A DNA stretch of 64,000 nt from Aphrocallistes beatrix (GCA_963281255.1 OY725506.1:1965001-2029000), one strand, 5' to 3'. Numbered from the stretch's first letter, positions 13,495 to 26,598 are shown. The notes: generated by a model from the letters alone, not told the origin. Translations and numbers: made by a program.

Positions 13495-14785
13495 ATATGT
13501 ATATACGTTAAGAATGTATTCGAGTATTACGATATTGAAATAAGTAGTGTAATCTATAAAAATCTTTTGAAAATTTACGGATTTTTTAATCAAAGGCTTA
13601 GGGATTTTCTTTAATACATTACTTAAAAAAATTTACAATTAAATGAATACAGTTCGGTGTTCAAATATCTGTATATCGCTATCGCAAAATTTTAGATGAG
13701 CCTCTGGCATTTCTAATGTCGGTATTGGAACAGTGGATCACCCCTAATCTTAAGGCTCTATTTCTGTGAAACCATTTTATCACTAAAAGTCCACCAAAGC
13801 CCGCAGGCAGTGACTTTGGGAGATCCAAAATGATAAATGTCTAAATCAAAATCCTCTAATTGAACCACAATTGAACAAATTCCACAAACTGATTTAGTGA
13901 CAATAAAATAACATTTCAAATGGATACTCTCATGTCCAAAATGAATTTTAAGGATATTAAATTGATAATACTAATAAGAAAAAGTATTTTCTATTGATTA
14001 CAACATTATAAAAATCAAATGCAAAAATTATGAATTAAAAATAGACAATGAGATCATTTTCATGATTTGGAGATTTCGAAAACATATTTTAGAGTATAAT
14101 TATCAACTCATGTTTCAAGTCTAGTTATTCTAGGTTTCAAGAATTAATTTTAATGGACGAAAATGATTATATCTTGAACCAACTCATCAGTAGCACTTTT
14201 CAAAGGAAATATGTAATCAATCAGAGCTAATCAAGGAGGATACATCCTAATATCTAGATAATAGCATCCTTGACAGAAAAACAATATATAACTATAATTA
14301 AGGCAATATTCGATAGAATAAAGTAGAATTGTTATAAGAAACACGTGTGTGATACCACGAAAATTATTAAACTTCTATGTAGTTGAATGTTTTGAAAAAA
14401 AGGATTAAGTGAGCTCGATGCTGTAAACTCTACTTTAGCGGTTTTCAACCTTTTAGGCTTTTCAACCTTTTAGGCTGATCAAATATGTTAGGCAGCAGAA
14501 AAAGTTTTTTGTCGATCTGTTTCATCGTAACTTGATATGTACCATAGATCTACTCCACTAATAGTAACTTGATCCGCTAATAAATATCAACTATATTATA
14601 GTAACTTTATCTGTTGATCTATTTCCAGGATTTAGATTTGTCAATCTTTTGATTTTTGATTATGATTCTGATTCGCTACTATTGACAACTTGATTTGGAG
14701 TAAGTTGCCTTTTCGCCATTTTGTGAATGTTTATCCACCTATCCCTGTATCATAACCAAATAGTAAATATATTACTGTTCGTTGT
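13495..14785. other. Intron sequence without recognised genes
   Basis: AT-rich with no recognisable coding block. A short direct duplication of TTTTCAACCTTTTAGGCT lies at 14441-14476. At 14520-14720 there are dispersed motifs like TAACTTGAT that recur inverted at 20790-20930. Confidence 0.5.
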
Positions 14786-15751
14786 CATAGCCTACTGTAT
14801 ATAGATATTGTTGAAATAATACATGAGCTGCATTAAATCATTAACAAACCACAATAGAGCTTAGGAATGTATTACCAGCATACATAAATATGGTGTCAAA
14901 GAACCCATATTCCGTTGTTAAAATATAGTGATTTTCAGAGGCCGTTTAAGGGCACTTCTAAATGTTTTTATTATGAGATTTTTCGCGTATAACTGTGATG
15001 TGAATGGGTTAATACAAAAAATTTGGAATTTTTTCATGGAATGTTGCTACATGTGTAGCCATGGAAACGTGTTTTGGGCAGTTGGGATCATATCTTGAAA
15101 ACCGCAAGAGCTAGACATTCAAATGTAATACCATTTGATAGCTAATAGACTATTTCCTATTAAGTGATAATATAATCTATTTGTCTAAATTCAATGGTTT
15201 ACGAGGTATTAGACAATTTATCATATTAGTCACATTTGGTAATTTGTCGAATATCTCGTAAACCATTGAATTTAGACATCATATTATATTATAGCTTAAT
15301 AGGAAGTAGTCTATTTGCTAACAAATGGAATTACATTTGAATGTCTAGCTCTTGCGGTTTTTAAGATATGATCCCAACTGCCCAAATACGTTTCCATGGC
15401 AACACTAGAATGGCAACATTCCATGAAAAAATTTTTTGTATTAACTCATTCACATCACAGTTCTACGCGAAAAATATCATAATAAAAACACTTAGAAGTC
15501 CGTTTAAACGACCTCTGAAAATCACTAAATTTGTCACAAATATAACCTATTGAGCAACTAATTTAAATTTTAATAATATCGGATATGGGTACTTTGACAC
15601 CATATTTATATATGCTGGTAATACACTCCTAAGCTCTATTGCGCTTTGTTAATGAATTAAGGCAGCTGATGTATTAGTTCAACCATCTTCTACCGCATCC
15701 CTAGTCCCAAATCCGCAAGTTACTGTGAGGCCTTATATACAGTAGGCTATG
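14786..15751. mobile_element. Palindromic foldback/MITE element, copy 2
   Basis: Ends are CATAGCCTACTGTATATA and its inverse. The body is an imperfect palindrome centred near 15240, sharing TGTATTACCAGCATA and neighbouring sequence with copies 1 and 3. The left arm lacks about 60 bp present in copy 3. No convincing target duplication is seen and there is no coding sequence. Confidence 0.8.
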
Positions 15752-16111
15752 GTATTATATTATTACATAATATTCATGTATTTTAATTTCGTTCGAAAGA
15801 TGAATGCTAATGAGCATGATTATCTGATTCAGGCCATATAAAAGTTCTTATCCAGCAGATATTCAAATTGGACCCAGATATTCCTAAGCAAATTTCCGGC
15901 GGAAGGCTTCACACTTTCGTGTTGAAACGAAGACATTATAAAAGGTTAGAATATAAGCTTTATCTCATACTTTACAGCTTGTCATGCATTTTTGTATATA
16001 GTAGAACGTAATACAAGTAAAAAATGATTAAAATTGTTGTGTAATATTAATGCCTTCCATGTTCAATCATTAATTTGAAGACATTCGAGGCCTTTGTACC
16101 AATTGTGTCAT
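15752..16111. other. No recognised feature
   Basis: AT-rich intron sequence between two palindromic elements. Confidence 0.5.
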
Positions 16112-16755
16112 ATTCAAAAGTTTGAATCTTTAGATGATCACTCTTCAAATAGTTTACTTTGATCGCCAAATGCTCACCATAAAAGATTCATGCAATTTGG
16201 AGATGATTTACGTAGTGGTCACGCAAGGTAGGCTTCTTCAAGTCCAGATTTATAATAGGATTTTACTGGTATAGGGACAAAATTGCAAAAAGTGTACTTC
16301 TGATATAAGCAATGGATCTAACAACATTGTATTGAGAAATTTAGGTGTGGTTTTATATCAACTAATAATACATTTTGATGGAATAAATTTTACCGATTCG
16401 GAGATATTGGTGAAATCAGTTGGGACTTGCATTCGGACTTGTAATTATTAATGGCCCTAACTGATTTTACCAATATCTCCAAACAGGTAGATTTTAGTGC
16501 ATCAAAAGTATTATTAGCTGATATAAAACCACACCCAAATATATAATACAAAGTTGTTAGATCCATTGCTTATAACAGGAGACACTTTTCCCTAAACGGG
16601 AAAAATCCCATTATAAATCTGCACTTGGAGAAGGCTACCTCGCACAGCCACTAAATCATCTCAAAATTGCTTTAATTTTTTTATGGTGAACATTTAGGGA
16701 TCAAAGTAAACTATTTGAAAGGTAATCATCTAAAGATTCAAACTTTTGAATTTTT
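16112..16755. repeat. 640-bp imperfect palindrome (distinct family)
   Basis: The left half (TTTGAATCTTTAGATGATCA and onward) recurs inverted in the right half, with the centre near 16440 where TGATTTCACCAATATCTCC-like arms meet. The sequence differs from the three-copy family. It is probably a foldback MITE, but no target duplication or known TIR could be fixed. Confidence 0.65.
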
Positions 16756-18590
16756 TGGAACATTCAAATATACATTGTTTTTTAAAGGATTTGCTTAGAG
16801 GCCGGCTCATCACTTCAAAATGTAAATCAATAAATTTTACTGCTGAGGTGGTAATCAGTGGATATTTGAGGGACGGGGAGGCGCAGCCCCTACCTCTTTT
16901 CTAGAGAGGGCGTTCCCTTCAGGGAAATTTCTCTTTGTTCATCTACCTTGCGATTATATACCCAATTTACTCGACCACAATATAAATAGACAAGCCTAAA
17001 TCAATAGAAACATTTTAAAATCGGAGATACTTCACATTTCAACATATAATTCATATTACATAGCCCCGATGAAGCAGTAATGCTATTTAATCGTGCGAAA
17101 CGCTTTCCGAATTTCGCACAGTTTTATTTAAGCATAACTTTTATTATCGAATATAGCGCTTTTTGGTAGGGAACGCTTCATGTGGTTTTATATCAGCATT
17201 TTCTGCTCGTTGGTTAAGATAATTAATATTTTGCTGTTGCTGTTAGGTTTTAAAGAGGCTGGTATTCTTGATGTTCTTAGTTATTAGATTGATGTTTTTG
17301 CTGTATCAAACAAAAATAATTCCGAATGAAAAAATATTGTGTTAAATATGATCAAATCGCACAAATAATGATGTATATGACATTTTAGGTTACTATTAAA
17401 TTAATAATGTTATAGACTATCATATTCAACGTGATAAGATCAATGCTATATTTAATTGTATCCGGCAAAAATCCTTACGAACTTCAGCCCATTACTCATT
17501 ACGAGAGACCATGCCGGAATGCATTTGTTCATTGATATGCCTCAAAATGAGTTCGGGTACTAACATGTACTCGTAGTCATTAGCTAACTGAACAAATAAG
17601 CGGTTACAAGATCTCTTAAGAAAAACTAGTTCTGAAATTGCTATTATACTATTTGGATATTTAATTGACATTTGGTGTCCAAAAATATGCCAACATGATC
17701 GAGGGAAAGAATTTACCGGGAAAGTGAGGAATTCAGATAGATTTGAGAATCATCATTTTAATAATATTACTCATTGTCGTTCATTATCTTTCAAAATGGC
17801 TGAAATAAATATCTACATTGATCTTAATTCTAAGTAGTGTACAGAACAAAAGCTTTGGAATATAACTAAAGACAGACCCTTGATCAGTAAGTATTTAAAA
17901 TTCGCAGGAAAATGAAAAACTGCGTCAGATTTCAGATGGTTCGTGGCCAACAAAATTGTCATTTGCAGTTATGGCTTCAAATTGCTAGATCAAAAGAAAC
18001 AGAATATGTTCATGTTTGAGCTTATGTTGGGTGTAAGTTCGATGATATACCCTTACTGAACCTGAATACATCTTACACAACTTATCCTAATGATCAGTTA
18101 TCTAAAGATTAATCAATTCACAGTGATCACTAGCCGATCCTTACGCCATTCAAGTAGAATCCATTCATTTGTGATATCGGGCAAATGAGTCAGAAAAGCG
18201 TTAAAATATCAAAATTGAACAGAAGATACAAAATCGCATTTATGATAAAGAGTGAAAATGAAACAGGTGTGATATATTTTTATAACTATTTTTTCTTATA
18301 CTTTATCGGCGGAACAAATTAACAACGTAATTAGATCGAATTTTCAGGTGGGATAGCTGTTTTGGGAACAGAACATCGCCAAAGATAAGAAGCTCCCGAA
18401 CACTAAGACGCAGCACAATTAGTTAGGTCCTTTTTCCTGTTAATTCAGTCAAATACTTAATATAATTACTCATCAAGTCATGGATAGACAACACATTAAA
18501 GTTAAGAATCATCCTATTCATCTATCTAAAAAGGATATTCCACGGGAGAAACAGCTAACAATCTACTGATTTTATGAATTTTATAATGTT
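16756..18590. other. Intron sequence without recognised genes
   Basis: Contains a short GC-richer patch at 16868-16925 and a CGAAACG-bearing hairpin near 17060-17120. Neither could be assigned. The rest is AT-rich and without coding features. Confidence 0.5.
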
Positions 18591-18609
18591 TAAATATGAC
18601 TAGTAATTA

Positions 18610-19099
18610 TAGTATATGTGCCTGCAGACACTTCTCCACTTTACTAACATAATTCAAGAAACCAAACCACCAGTAGAAGACGAGATCTTTATCGTACAAT
18701 CCCAAACAGTTAAACCATGAAAAAGAAGAAATTCAGATGTGTAACTTAATCAGTGAATGTAAAAGATCTAAGGTAAGAAAAATTGTATTAGTAAATAATT
18801 CATTTATTTTCATTATATACAAAATATAGATTGATGGAAACTGCTTTTTCAGATGCATTTCAAAGAAGAGAATAGGTACAGAAAAAAATAGAATGAGAGC
18901 AGGAGTATGTCGTATTATGGTGAGGACAGGGATAGCATTGATGAAGAGGTATCTAAAAACATTCATCAAAGATACTACACTTGCAGAAAAACTAAAAATA
19001 TACGGACTAACTGAGAATAAAACTTGGTCACCCCCCACAGAGGTGGTCTTGGCCGTTTCTAGTATACTCAATTCTGAAGCCTATATCGCAAAAGAATAA
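18610..19099 (+). pseudogene. Unrecognised coding-like remnant
   Basis: A 68-codon frame ends at 19099 (RAGVCRIMVRTGIALMKRYL, then KTWSPPTEVVLAVSSIL). A preceding coding-like stretch, QETKPPVEDEIFIVQSQTVK, at 18650-18715 is in a different frame and is followed by a possible donor (AAG/GTAAG near 18771) and a possible acceptor (TTTTTCAG near 18851). I do not recognise the family. It could be a relic of a transposon protein or chance reading in AT-rich DNA. Confidence 0.25.
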
Positions 19100-19234
19100 T
19101 TCGACAATATTAGGAGAAAAATGCCTGGAATTTATTTTCACTGATTCCTCCAAATCAAAATCCACATTCAGTGTTTCTCTACAATTCATTTTCAACATCA
19201 ATCACTACCACTACGAGCCTGTTTTTCGCTTAAT

Positions 19235-20288
19235 CATGGCCAACTCTACATAAGGCCTCACAGTAACTTGAGGATTTTGGACTAGGGATGCAGTAGAAGA
19301 TGGTAGTAATAACGCATGAGCTGCCTTAAATCATTGATCAGGGAGAACAGAACCTAGGAATGTATTACCAGCATATATAAATAAGGTGTCCAAGTACCCA
19401 TTTATGAATAAATTGATTAGTCATCATAAATTATGAAGTTGATTACATTTGTGACGAATTCAGTGATTTTCGGTTCCAGTTTAAGGACACTTTTGAGTGT
19501 TTTTAAAACAACATTTTCACATTGAACTGAACTTTGATGTGTTTGATGTGAAAAATTAGGATTTTTTCATGCTATTTTGCTACATTTCAGTGTTGTTAGG
19601 GAAACGTATTTTGCTTGGGTCATATCTTGAAAACCTCAACAACTATGCACTCAGATTTGACTCTATTCGATAGCCAATAATAGACTACTTCCTATTAAGG
19701 AATTATGTATATAATTCCTACATCTAAATTCTGTGGTTTACGAGTTAATCGACAAGTAATTAATCAAATGTGACAAATATGAGAAATTGTCTAAAAAAAC
19801 AAAAATTTTGACGTAGAAATTATATAATGGCTTAATAGGAAATAGTCTACTGGCCATCAAATAGGGTCAAATATGAGTGCCTAGGTATCGTGCTTTTCAA
19901 AATATGACCCTAACTAACAAAAAATGAATAGCAACGCTAGAGTGTAGCAATGTCAAATGAAAGAAATATAATTTTTGGCATCAACTCTTTTACAGCTCAG
20001 TTCTAAGCAAAACATATTTTATTAAAAACACTTAGATTTGTCCTTAAACTGGCTCTGAAAATTACTAAATTCTCCACGAATATACTCTGCTACGCAATTA
20101 TATGATGGCAAATCAAAACTTTAGTAACGGATATGGGTACTATGACACATTTATATGCTGGTAATATATCACTAAGTTCTGTTCTTCCGGGTTAACGAAT
20201 TTAGGCAGCTCATACATTCGCTCAACCATCTTCTAATCCATCCCTAGTCCAAAATCTGCAAGTTACTATGAAGCATTATATGTTGTAG
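19235..20288. mobile_element. Palindromic foldback/MITE element, copy 3
   Basis: An imperfect palindrome of about 1.05 kb centred near 19760. It shares AAGGCCTCACAGTAACTTG, GACTAGGGATGCAGTAG and TGTATTACCAGCATATATAA with the other copies, best with copy 2. A SINE abuts its right end. No coding sequence is seen. Confidence 0.8.
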
Positions 20289-20660
20289 GCGTCTGTTTGG
20301 GTGGTGCAGTGGTAAGAGCGTTTGAACACCAAGACTTAGGTAACGGGTTCTAACCTCGCCCTGCATTTTGCTCTCAATAAATTGCTTCGGTAATGTAATC
20401 TGAGCCTACACTTTTGCAGAACCCTTAGTGAGCTGAAAGCACTAAGGATGTCATCTCGCTAAAGGTAAAGTTATGTGCTATCTTTTTTGCCTACTGATAG
20501 CCGAGTTTTTCTCTGTAAACACACAATCATATACATACACACATGCTGCATACACCTCAGTCAACAACTATCAGTAGGTTTATCACCCAGATTGTGAACC
20601 CCTGAGAACATATCAGCATTGATTCGGGGGGTATATAAATCTATAAACTTTATTTTACTT
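20289..20660 (+). mobile_element. tRNA-derived SINE
   Basis: A box-A-like TGGTGCAGTGG at 20302-20312 and a box-B-like GGTTCTAACCTC at 20346-20357 are spaced as in a tRNA-type RNA polymerase III promoter. A unique body follows, including ACTGATAG and its inverse CTATCAGT, and the 3' end is AT-rich (ATAAACTTTATTTTA). Length about 370 bp fits a SINE. It lies on the strand opposite to the host gene. Confidence 0.7.
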
Positions 20661-20997
20661 CACTGTATATTGTTAAATATTTATGATATTTTATGTTAAT
20701 TTATCTCATAGAAATCGCTGAACGAGGAAATAACTAAAAACCTCTAAGCTATCATATTATTGTCAACAGGAAGAGCAAAGGTTCAGTAATAGCGAATCAA
20801 GTTACTATAACAAAGTTGCTAGTAATTGCGAATCAAGTTAGAATAATAAAGTTTAAAATAATATAGTGGAGGATCAACTTACTATAATCAAGTTATGATA
20901 ATAGAGTCCAGTGTAATACATCAATATATAACGAAAAGAATAGCTATCCAAAATAAAAAAAATAATTAACAATAATTTCATAAAATAAAGAAGAAAC
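20661..20997. other. Intron sequence with AAGTTACTATAA-type motifs
   Basis: Loosely repeated AAGTTACTATAA and GCGAATCAAGTT motifs at 20790-20930, related in inverse to 14520-14720. No gene is seen. Confidence 0.4.
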
Positions 20998-21163
20998 CGT
21001 TATTGACTTGAGCTGATGCTGAAGAAGCATCAACAATTAAATCTGTATTAGTTGGATCAATAGTTGAAGTAGGTTGATCGACAATATTTCTGGTGACTGA
21101 TAAAAGGGAATTGTTAGAGATATTTGCAGAAGAAGACACAGCATTTATATCGGAATTACTAGT
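20998..21163 (-). CDS. Ser/Thr/Asn-rich linker exon of the NEDD4-family gene (predicted)
   Basis: The minus-strand frame runs open from an acceptor (TTTTATAG ending at 21164) to a possible donor (G/GTTTCT, GT at 20996-20997): 166 nt encoding peptides such as TSNSDINAVSSSANISNNS and NIVDQPTSTIDPTNTDLIV. Ser/Thr/Asn-rich low-complexity linkers lie between the C2 and WW parts in WWP1/ITCH/Su(dx). Its phase fits on both sides: phase 0 in, matching the C2 exon, and phase 1 out, matching the two leading bases of the WW exon. The sequence itself is not diagnostic, so the call rests on composition, openness and phase. Confidence 0.6.
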
Positions 21164-21631
21164 CTATAAAATAGCAGAAAAGTATGTAAAATAAAATTGA
21201 AAATGAGAGTAAACAAAAATCACATAAATATAAACACTAAATAGAAGCAATTATAATTTTAAACCTCTCTTTTCATAAAGGAATAAAGTAAAGATCCGAA
21301 ACGATTAGAATCTAAAACGAATTGGAAAAAAATCAAAATGTTTTGAAATAGAGATATTGAAATCTAAAGATTTTCCGATGAAGTTAACATCATTACATGA
21401 ACAATGACAGCAATGACTGTAATCACCAATAGCATCCATTTTTCACTGTCCATTGTACAACCTCAAAACGTTTCTAATTGAGAATCTATTTTAGTACCAG
21501 CTTTGTAGACATTTTGAATAATTACTTCAATTTGATCATAATTAGAGTAAATCTAAATTACGTATATCAAAACACTGATATTATTGAAGGAAATGTTAAA
21601 GCAATTGAGTAATCAATTTTAAAGCAAGTTA
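21164..21631. other. Host intron, nothing recognised
   Basis: AT-rich sequence between the linker exon and a Tc1-like relic. Confidence 0.5.
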
Positions 21632-22490
21632 TACACTGCCTGGCAAAAGTATTGGAATATCATATTGCTTTGTAGCATAAATAATACTAAAATGGTTTTC
21701 TCATTGAAACCAATTAATTATAACTACGACTGCTACTGAAAGTCTGTCATCAAATTCGAAATCTACATACTCGAATTACTCAGTTTAGTAGTTTTCCATA
21801 TAGCAATGATTCCTAAATAGTAGTTAGTATCGCTTGTAACACCTTGATCCACTTGTTCTAAGAGTATATAATGGTCGCAGCAACTGGAAAGTAGCTCATA
21901 CGGTGCCGGAGAAAAAAATACTCAAAGTTCTTAATTCATTGAATTTCACAATGATACTGTATTATATTCAATTATATTGTTATTAGCATTTAGTGAATTA
22001 CAACAATACATCTTTGCGGCATGCTATCTATCAGAGTATGGAACCGTTTAATGTCGATAATATCAGTACTTAATATAGCATTCCACAACTTCGAGTCGTT
22101 GGATAAGCTTTTCTCAAGAATTTTAAGGGTAATATGATCCCAAAGGTTCTCAACCGGGTTTAGATCAGGTGACAGAGCTAGTTAATCTACTACTTCTATT
22201 TTTTGCTCATCAAAACCATTGCTTTGTACCCTTTGACCTGTGGCATGGGGCATTGTCCAGCTAAAATGTGCATCCAGAATGCAGATAAAGCAAATCAACG
22301 CTTGGGGTTAGAGCATTCCATAGTATCAAATGTAGGAATCGGTATTCAGATTCCCAGATACTCTCCACAAGAGCCCTATGCCACACCAACAAAAGCTTTT
22401 TAATACACTTCTCCGAAAATTCTTCCTTTTTCTTTCTCCAATCTGCCAAGGATTCGATTGAATAAGGAGCTAATGTTAGCAATTGTACTT
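21632..22490 (-). pseudogene. Tc1-like transposase relic, C-terminal half
   Basis: The minus strand encodes FDEQKIEVVD and SPDLNPVENLWDHITLKILE, the region around the catalytic Glu of Tc1-like (DD34E) transposases, preceded by a GxDLLYLHSGCTF segment. Frames are interrupted: a stop replaces the Trp before the SPDLNP motif. One terminus (CACTGCCTGGCAAAAGTATT) is at 21634; the same end occurs at 34235-34490. The N-terminal half is missing. Confidence 0.8.
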
Positions 22491-22562
22491 AAAAATAAAA
22501 ATAATTACCTAAATATCTAAGTACGTACTCATATGTATAAGATTAAATAAATGCAGAGAAAG

Positions 22563-23215
22563 CAGGGGCGGCGGAGTAATCGGGCCAGTTAGGCCAAGGC
22601 CTGACCGACACTTCTGTAATTATTTTTTAAGCGACAGCAATCCCTTCGCTATATTATTCACATAAATCATCTGATTTTAAGATGTATTTTCTAGTTTCAA
22701 ATCGACCCTTTTACTACATTTTTTACGAATTGTCTTTTGTTAATTTAATCGGCTAGAATTTCTAGCCAAATAAGGCCTTGCAATTAGAAGGACAGCAAGA
22801 CGATAAAGAGACAAATTTCATACAGTTGATGTACCTCAGGAGCACTGATGATCAACAATACTCGATTTTTTAAGAAGAAAACAGGCAATTATACCCATCA
22901 TTCAACTCAGAATGGGTTGTTAATATAACGGTGCATAATATTACAAAAGAAATTGTAACTTGTATTAAATCAAAATAATTTTCACTGTAATGGCAGATGA
23001 AATCTCAGATTAAGATTTTTTGTTTTATTCATTGGGTCTTCTGGTTCGCGATCATCTCTGTTAAATTCTGGAACATATACGATTCAATTCTTTCTAAATC
23101 TTACTTTATTCTTTTGATTCCAGCCAACTTATCTTCATCCTTCTCTAACAAAATATGTTTAGTATCTGTTAGTTGCATATCAGCAGTTGCACTAGATAGT
23201 TGGTAAGAAAACTTT
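22563..23215 (+). pseudogene. hAT-family (DUF4371/ZMYM1-like) transposase relic
   Basis: It starts with CAGGGGCGGCGGAGTAATCG, a typical hAT terminus. The plus strand then encodes ETNFIQLMYLRSTDDQQYSI, KKTGNYTHHSTQN and similar stretches characteristic of the N-terminal part of ZMYM1-like hAT transposases, with frame changes between them. The right terminus was not found. It is decayed. Confidence 0.7.
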
Positions 23216-23329
23216 CATTTTCGACTGGGTAGCCCCACTTTTTGCTTAGGTTTTACTTAAATATAAGCCAATATTTAGTTTTTACTTCAGAGCAAAACTT
23301 AAGTTAAAGAGGTAGTGAATAAGGCCCAG

Positions 23330-23709
23330 GGGCCTTATTCACTAAGAAAACTTAAGATTTGCTTAACTTTATATAACTTTGTATACGTAGTGGAAATTTT
23401 TGCATTACGATTTGGGTAAATAAATGTTCAATGATACCAATAGAAATATAAACTACTTAAATACTGGAAATATTCCAAGTCACTCTCGAAATATTCGTGA
23501 TGTCATACTTAAGTATTAAGACGTCATACCTAAAATATTACGTAACTTTTTGAAAAGTTTAACAAATGAGTCAAAATTTGTCAAGCAATTCAATTGTACA
23601 ACTTAAAATTAATAGAGTATGCAATCTATTTGTATTCTTTAAAAATCTCTTTTAATTTTGAAGATTCAAAAGTTAAGCAAATCTTAAGTTTTCTTAGTGA
23701 ATAAGACCC
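23330..23709. mobile_element. Harbinger-like MITE, 380 bp, 3-bp target duplication
   Basis: Terminal inverted repeats of more than 35 bp begin GGGCCTTATTCACTAAGAAA and are flanked by CAG on each side (23327-23329 and 23710-23712). The end sequence resembles that of the Myb-bearing element at 30099-31769 (TATTCAC, then AAGAACTTAAG). Sequence at 23275-23325 looks like the end of another copy. No coding sequence. Confidence 0.75.
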
Positions 23710-23712
23710 CAG

Positions 23713-25229
23713 GAGTTCAAATACTATGGAATTTGAGGAGTTCCATAAATTAAAAACCCTAACTAGCGAGTTCTTAAGTTCTTCTTATCAAGATTGTGAG
23801 TATATTGGGTAATAGCTAGGAGCATTTTGAGTCGAAACATCAAGAGAATAAAATTAGTATCAAAAAAATTTTTGACATCGACCACTTTCCCGATGTTGGA
23901 TTTAGTTGGAGATCTTACCATTACCAAACTCATTTCTCAAGGTGAAAAATTGTCACACCATTTCTCAAAAGGAGTCAAATGTATTAGTCAATCAGAATCC
24001 AGGATTTATCATTACAGGTGGCTTTGATTTATTGATTAAGAGAATTTAAGTAACTCAATTAACCTATACAATTTGAAATCACTTTGGCATCGATTTGCGT
24101 GAACCATTCAGCTAATTCTTTAGCACATTGCACAAGTGGTGCAACAAAAATGTCGAGCCCAGCTCTTATCTTGATCGCCTATAATGCAACCCAAATATTG
24201 TTCCTAGCCCTTTTTCAAAAGAGTGATATTATGTAACTGAGACTTAGAAGTAAACCAGCACAAATATATAAGAAACAACTAGAATGGTTTATAAATTGAC
24301 GAGACATAGATGCAAATTATGAACGAAAATAGAAATAATACACAACAATATATTTATAAGAATATATGTAGAAGTAAATAGATCTCGCATCAGATACCAC
24401 AAATTCAATATGCTAAGAGATAAAAAGAAAAATATCCCATGATCCAACCCGATAATTCTAGAAACTTAAATTACATTATGGCTGAAATAAATTTTCATGA
24501 TACACTCCAATGGAAAATATAGTGTTCAAATAGCTATTGATCAATCGTAAAAGTCCTTAATTGTTCAATAATTATCATCTTACAAGAGTTAATCTATATA
24601 TAATTATGCAATACAATTTGGTTTAATATACATTTCCATAGAAATTACACGAAGTTAGAAACATTTAAATAGTCAATTTTGAAAATTCTTGCATGATAGA
24701 GAACACTATATTTTCGGGATCAGTCTAGTTAAAACATACAATGTATAAGTTTTAGGGTTTTGAATAACATATCGACACTGCTTGCGATTGTTAAATCCTG
24801 AAATAACTAGCTTTGGATTAAGAGTTAAATATTTTATTATAATTAAATAAGCAGTGAAATTTTCTATTACGTAGGTAATATTGAATGAACTCCAAATCTT
24901 TCCATAATGCAAATTTTCAAAATTAAGATCTATCATCTTATCAACATAAGAAATCATCATGAAGCGATAGAGTAATATTTGGCAAAGCTGACCTAATGAA
25001 GTTGGAGAATAAGGTCGGGGGAAAAGTGATTAGAAATTTAGTAATGAAATAAAAAATACAGAAAATAATAGAGAATCTCTTAAGTAATAAAAAACATTTT
25101 TGTATTCGTACATCGTGAAAGTGTCTATAAGCATAAAATTTGAAAATTTCAGCATGTATAAAAAACTAAATTGACTTACAGATTCGCACATACGTAATAT
25201 TAATAATATTTAAGAAGAAGCAAGCATAC
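23713..25229. other. Host intron, nothing recognised
   Basis: AT-rich. A 66-codon frame at 23827-24027 and other short frames show no family resemblance. Confidence 0.5.
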
Positions 25230-25406
25230 CAAGATTGTTGAAGAAGAATTTTCAAGATTAGAGTTGAAAATATTTGGAAGATTAATACCATTGAATTTAA
25301 GAGAGATAAGACCGGCATCACGGTTATTAGAATTTTCAATTGGTAGGTTGAGTTCATATTGATTTAAAATACCATTAGTTTCATGTAAAAGTTTATTTAA
25401 TTCAAT
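25230..25406 (-). CDS. Second half of C2 domain, NEDD4-family (WWP1/ITCH/Su(dx)-like) gene
   Basis: Exactly 59 codons run between an acceptor (CTTTTAG, AG at 25407-25408) and a donor (GTATGC from 25229). The product begins IELNKLLHETNGILNQYELN and continues RDAGLISLKFNGINLP. This matches the end of the C2 domain of WWP1/ITCH, where a short helix is followed by a beta strand with EN-rich loop, then a G-x-L-x-x-x-x-x-G-L strand. C2 domains of this family target the ligase to membranes. Phase 0 at both ends fits the exon at 34979-35263 upstream and the linker exon downstream. Confidence 0.85.
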
Positions 25407-25989
25407 CTAAAAGATAAAGTTAGTAAAATTAATTACCTTAGCAAGCGCTAGCTCCAAATTAATAAATCAATCAGAAATCTTCTTACTGATATAATAATTA
25501 TCATTAAAAAGCTTATGTTGCGTCATCATCTAAAGCACATACTTAAAGCGGAGTATGTTTTTAATAAGAAGTAATGGAGGTAGACATATGATTGATAGGA
25601 TGCTAAATAAGGTCTAAGAAAAATCTTACGGATGGGTTGATAATGTGTCTAAAATTAAAAATGATGACATAATATTTTGTATCATGTTCGCATCAAAGAA
25701 TCTGGCAGTACAGTCTTATTCCATCTGTGAGGATAGAGGGAATTTGGGTTTGTTTGTCAGAACAGGGCAACCTAAAGTATGAAAATTAGGTTAATGACGT
25801 TGAAAGGTACCAAATTGAGAGTTACTAAGATGTAGAACTATGATCATATTTTTATAAAAATAAAAACACATTTTATTAGAATATTTCCCTGGACATTGAA
25901 CGAGTGTGAAGTTGGTAGCGAAAAAACAGCAGCAAAATCAATGTACACTTTAGTATCCGATATTTTGGAAACAAGGGTTGATATAATTA
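25407..25989. other. Host intron, nothing recognised
   Basis: AT-rich sequence of the 9.6-kb intron next to a tandem repeat. Confidence 0.5.
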
Positions 25990-26335
25990 ACTCCTTTAAC
26001 TCAAGTTAAGAATAGCTATGGTATATTACTTAGTAAAAATATTAACTAAATCTGGCACATGGCTATTTCGTGAAACTTTAACCATTTTTATTGATTTTTC
26101 TGTTTTTCGATACTGTGTGCACTTTTGTGTGCGATAATTTGAAAAGCAGTAGAAATGTGAGGAATTCCTTTTACACAAGAAAGAATACCTATGGTATATT
26201 GCTTTATTAAAATATCAACTAAATTTGACACTTGACCATCCCGTAATGACTTTGCAAACTTCACTCATTTTCATCGATTTTTTGTTTTTTTTCTACAGTG
26301 TGCACTTCTGTGTGCGATAGTTGCAAACCAGATAG
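25990..26335 (+). repeat. Tandem repeat, two units of about 173 bp
   Basis: Units start near 26011 and 26184 (TATGGTATATT cores) and each contains GTGTGCACTT followed by TGTGTGCGATA. The same unit occurs inverted at 33440-33885. Dispersed short arrays like this are usual for satellite-like or transposon-internal repeats. Confidence 0.75.
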
Positions 26336-26598
26336 GCTTTAGTTCTATCTTTGCTGTGAAAGATATTAAGTTTACATTTTCTCTTCTTAATGTCTTCATT
26401 ATAATTGTTTTACCCAACTACTGTGATTACATAAATGGATATTGTTTTATAAATTCTATTTCTAGGTACTAAACGATAAACTTCTAATTTTAATATATAA
26501 ATCTACATCTAAACACATAATCTAATCAATCTCTATTCGAATTTCTATTCAGTTCCACTATAGAGTCTACTTTAGCAACAAGTTGATAATGATCTATA

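Noticed and set aside
16868-16925. GC-richer patch as part of an rRNA or snRNA gene
   Set aside because: No recognisable RNA-gene motif or length; left unassigned.
17060-17120. Hammerhead-ribozyme-like CGATGA and CGAAAC pair
   Set aside because: The conserved CUGAUGA core is altered and the intervening sequence does not form a proper stem II.
20289-20660. A functional tRNA gene
   Set aside because: Box A and box B are present, but the sequence does not fold as a complete cloverleaf and a SINE body follows.
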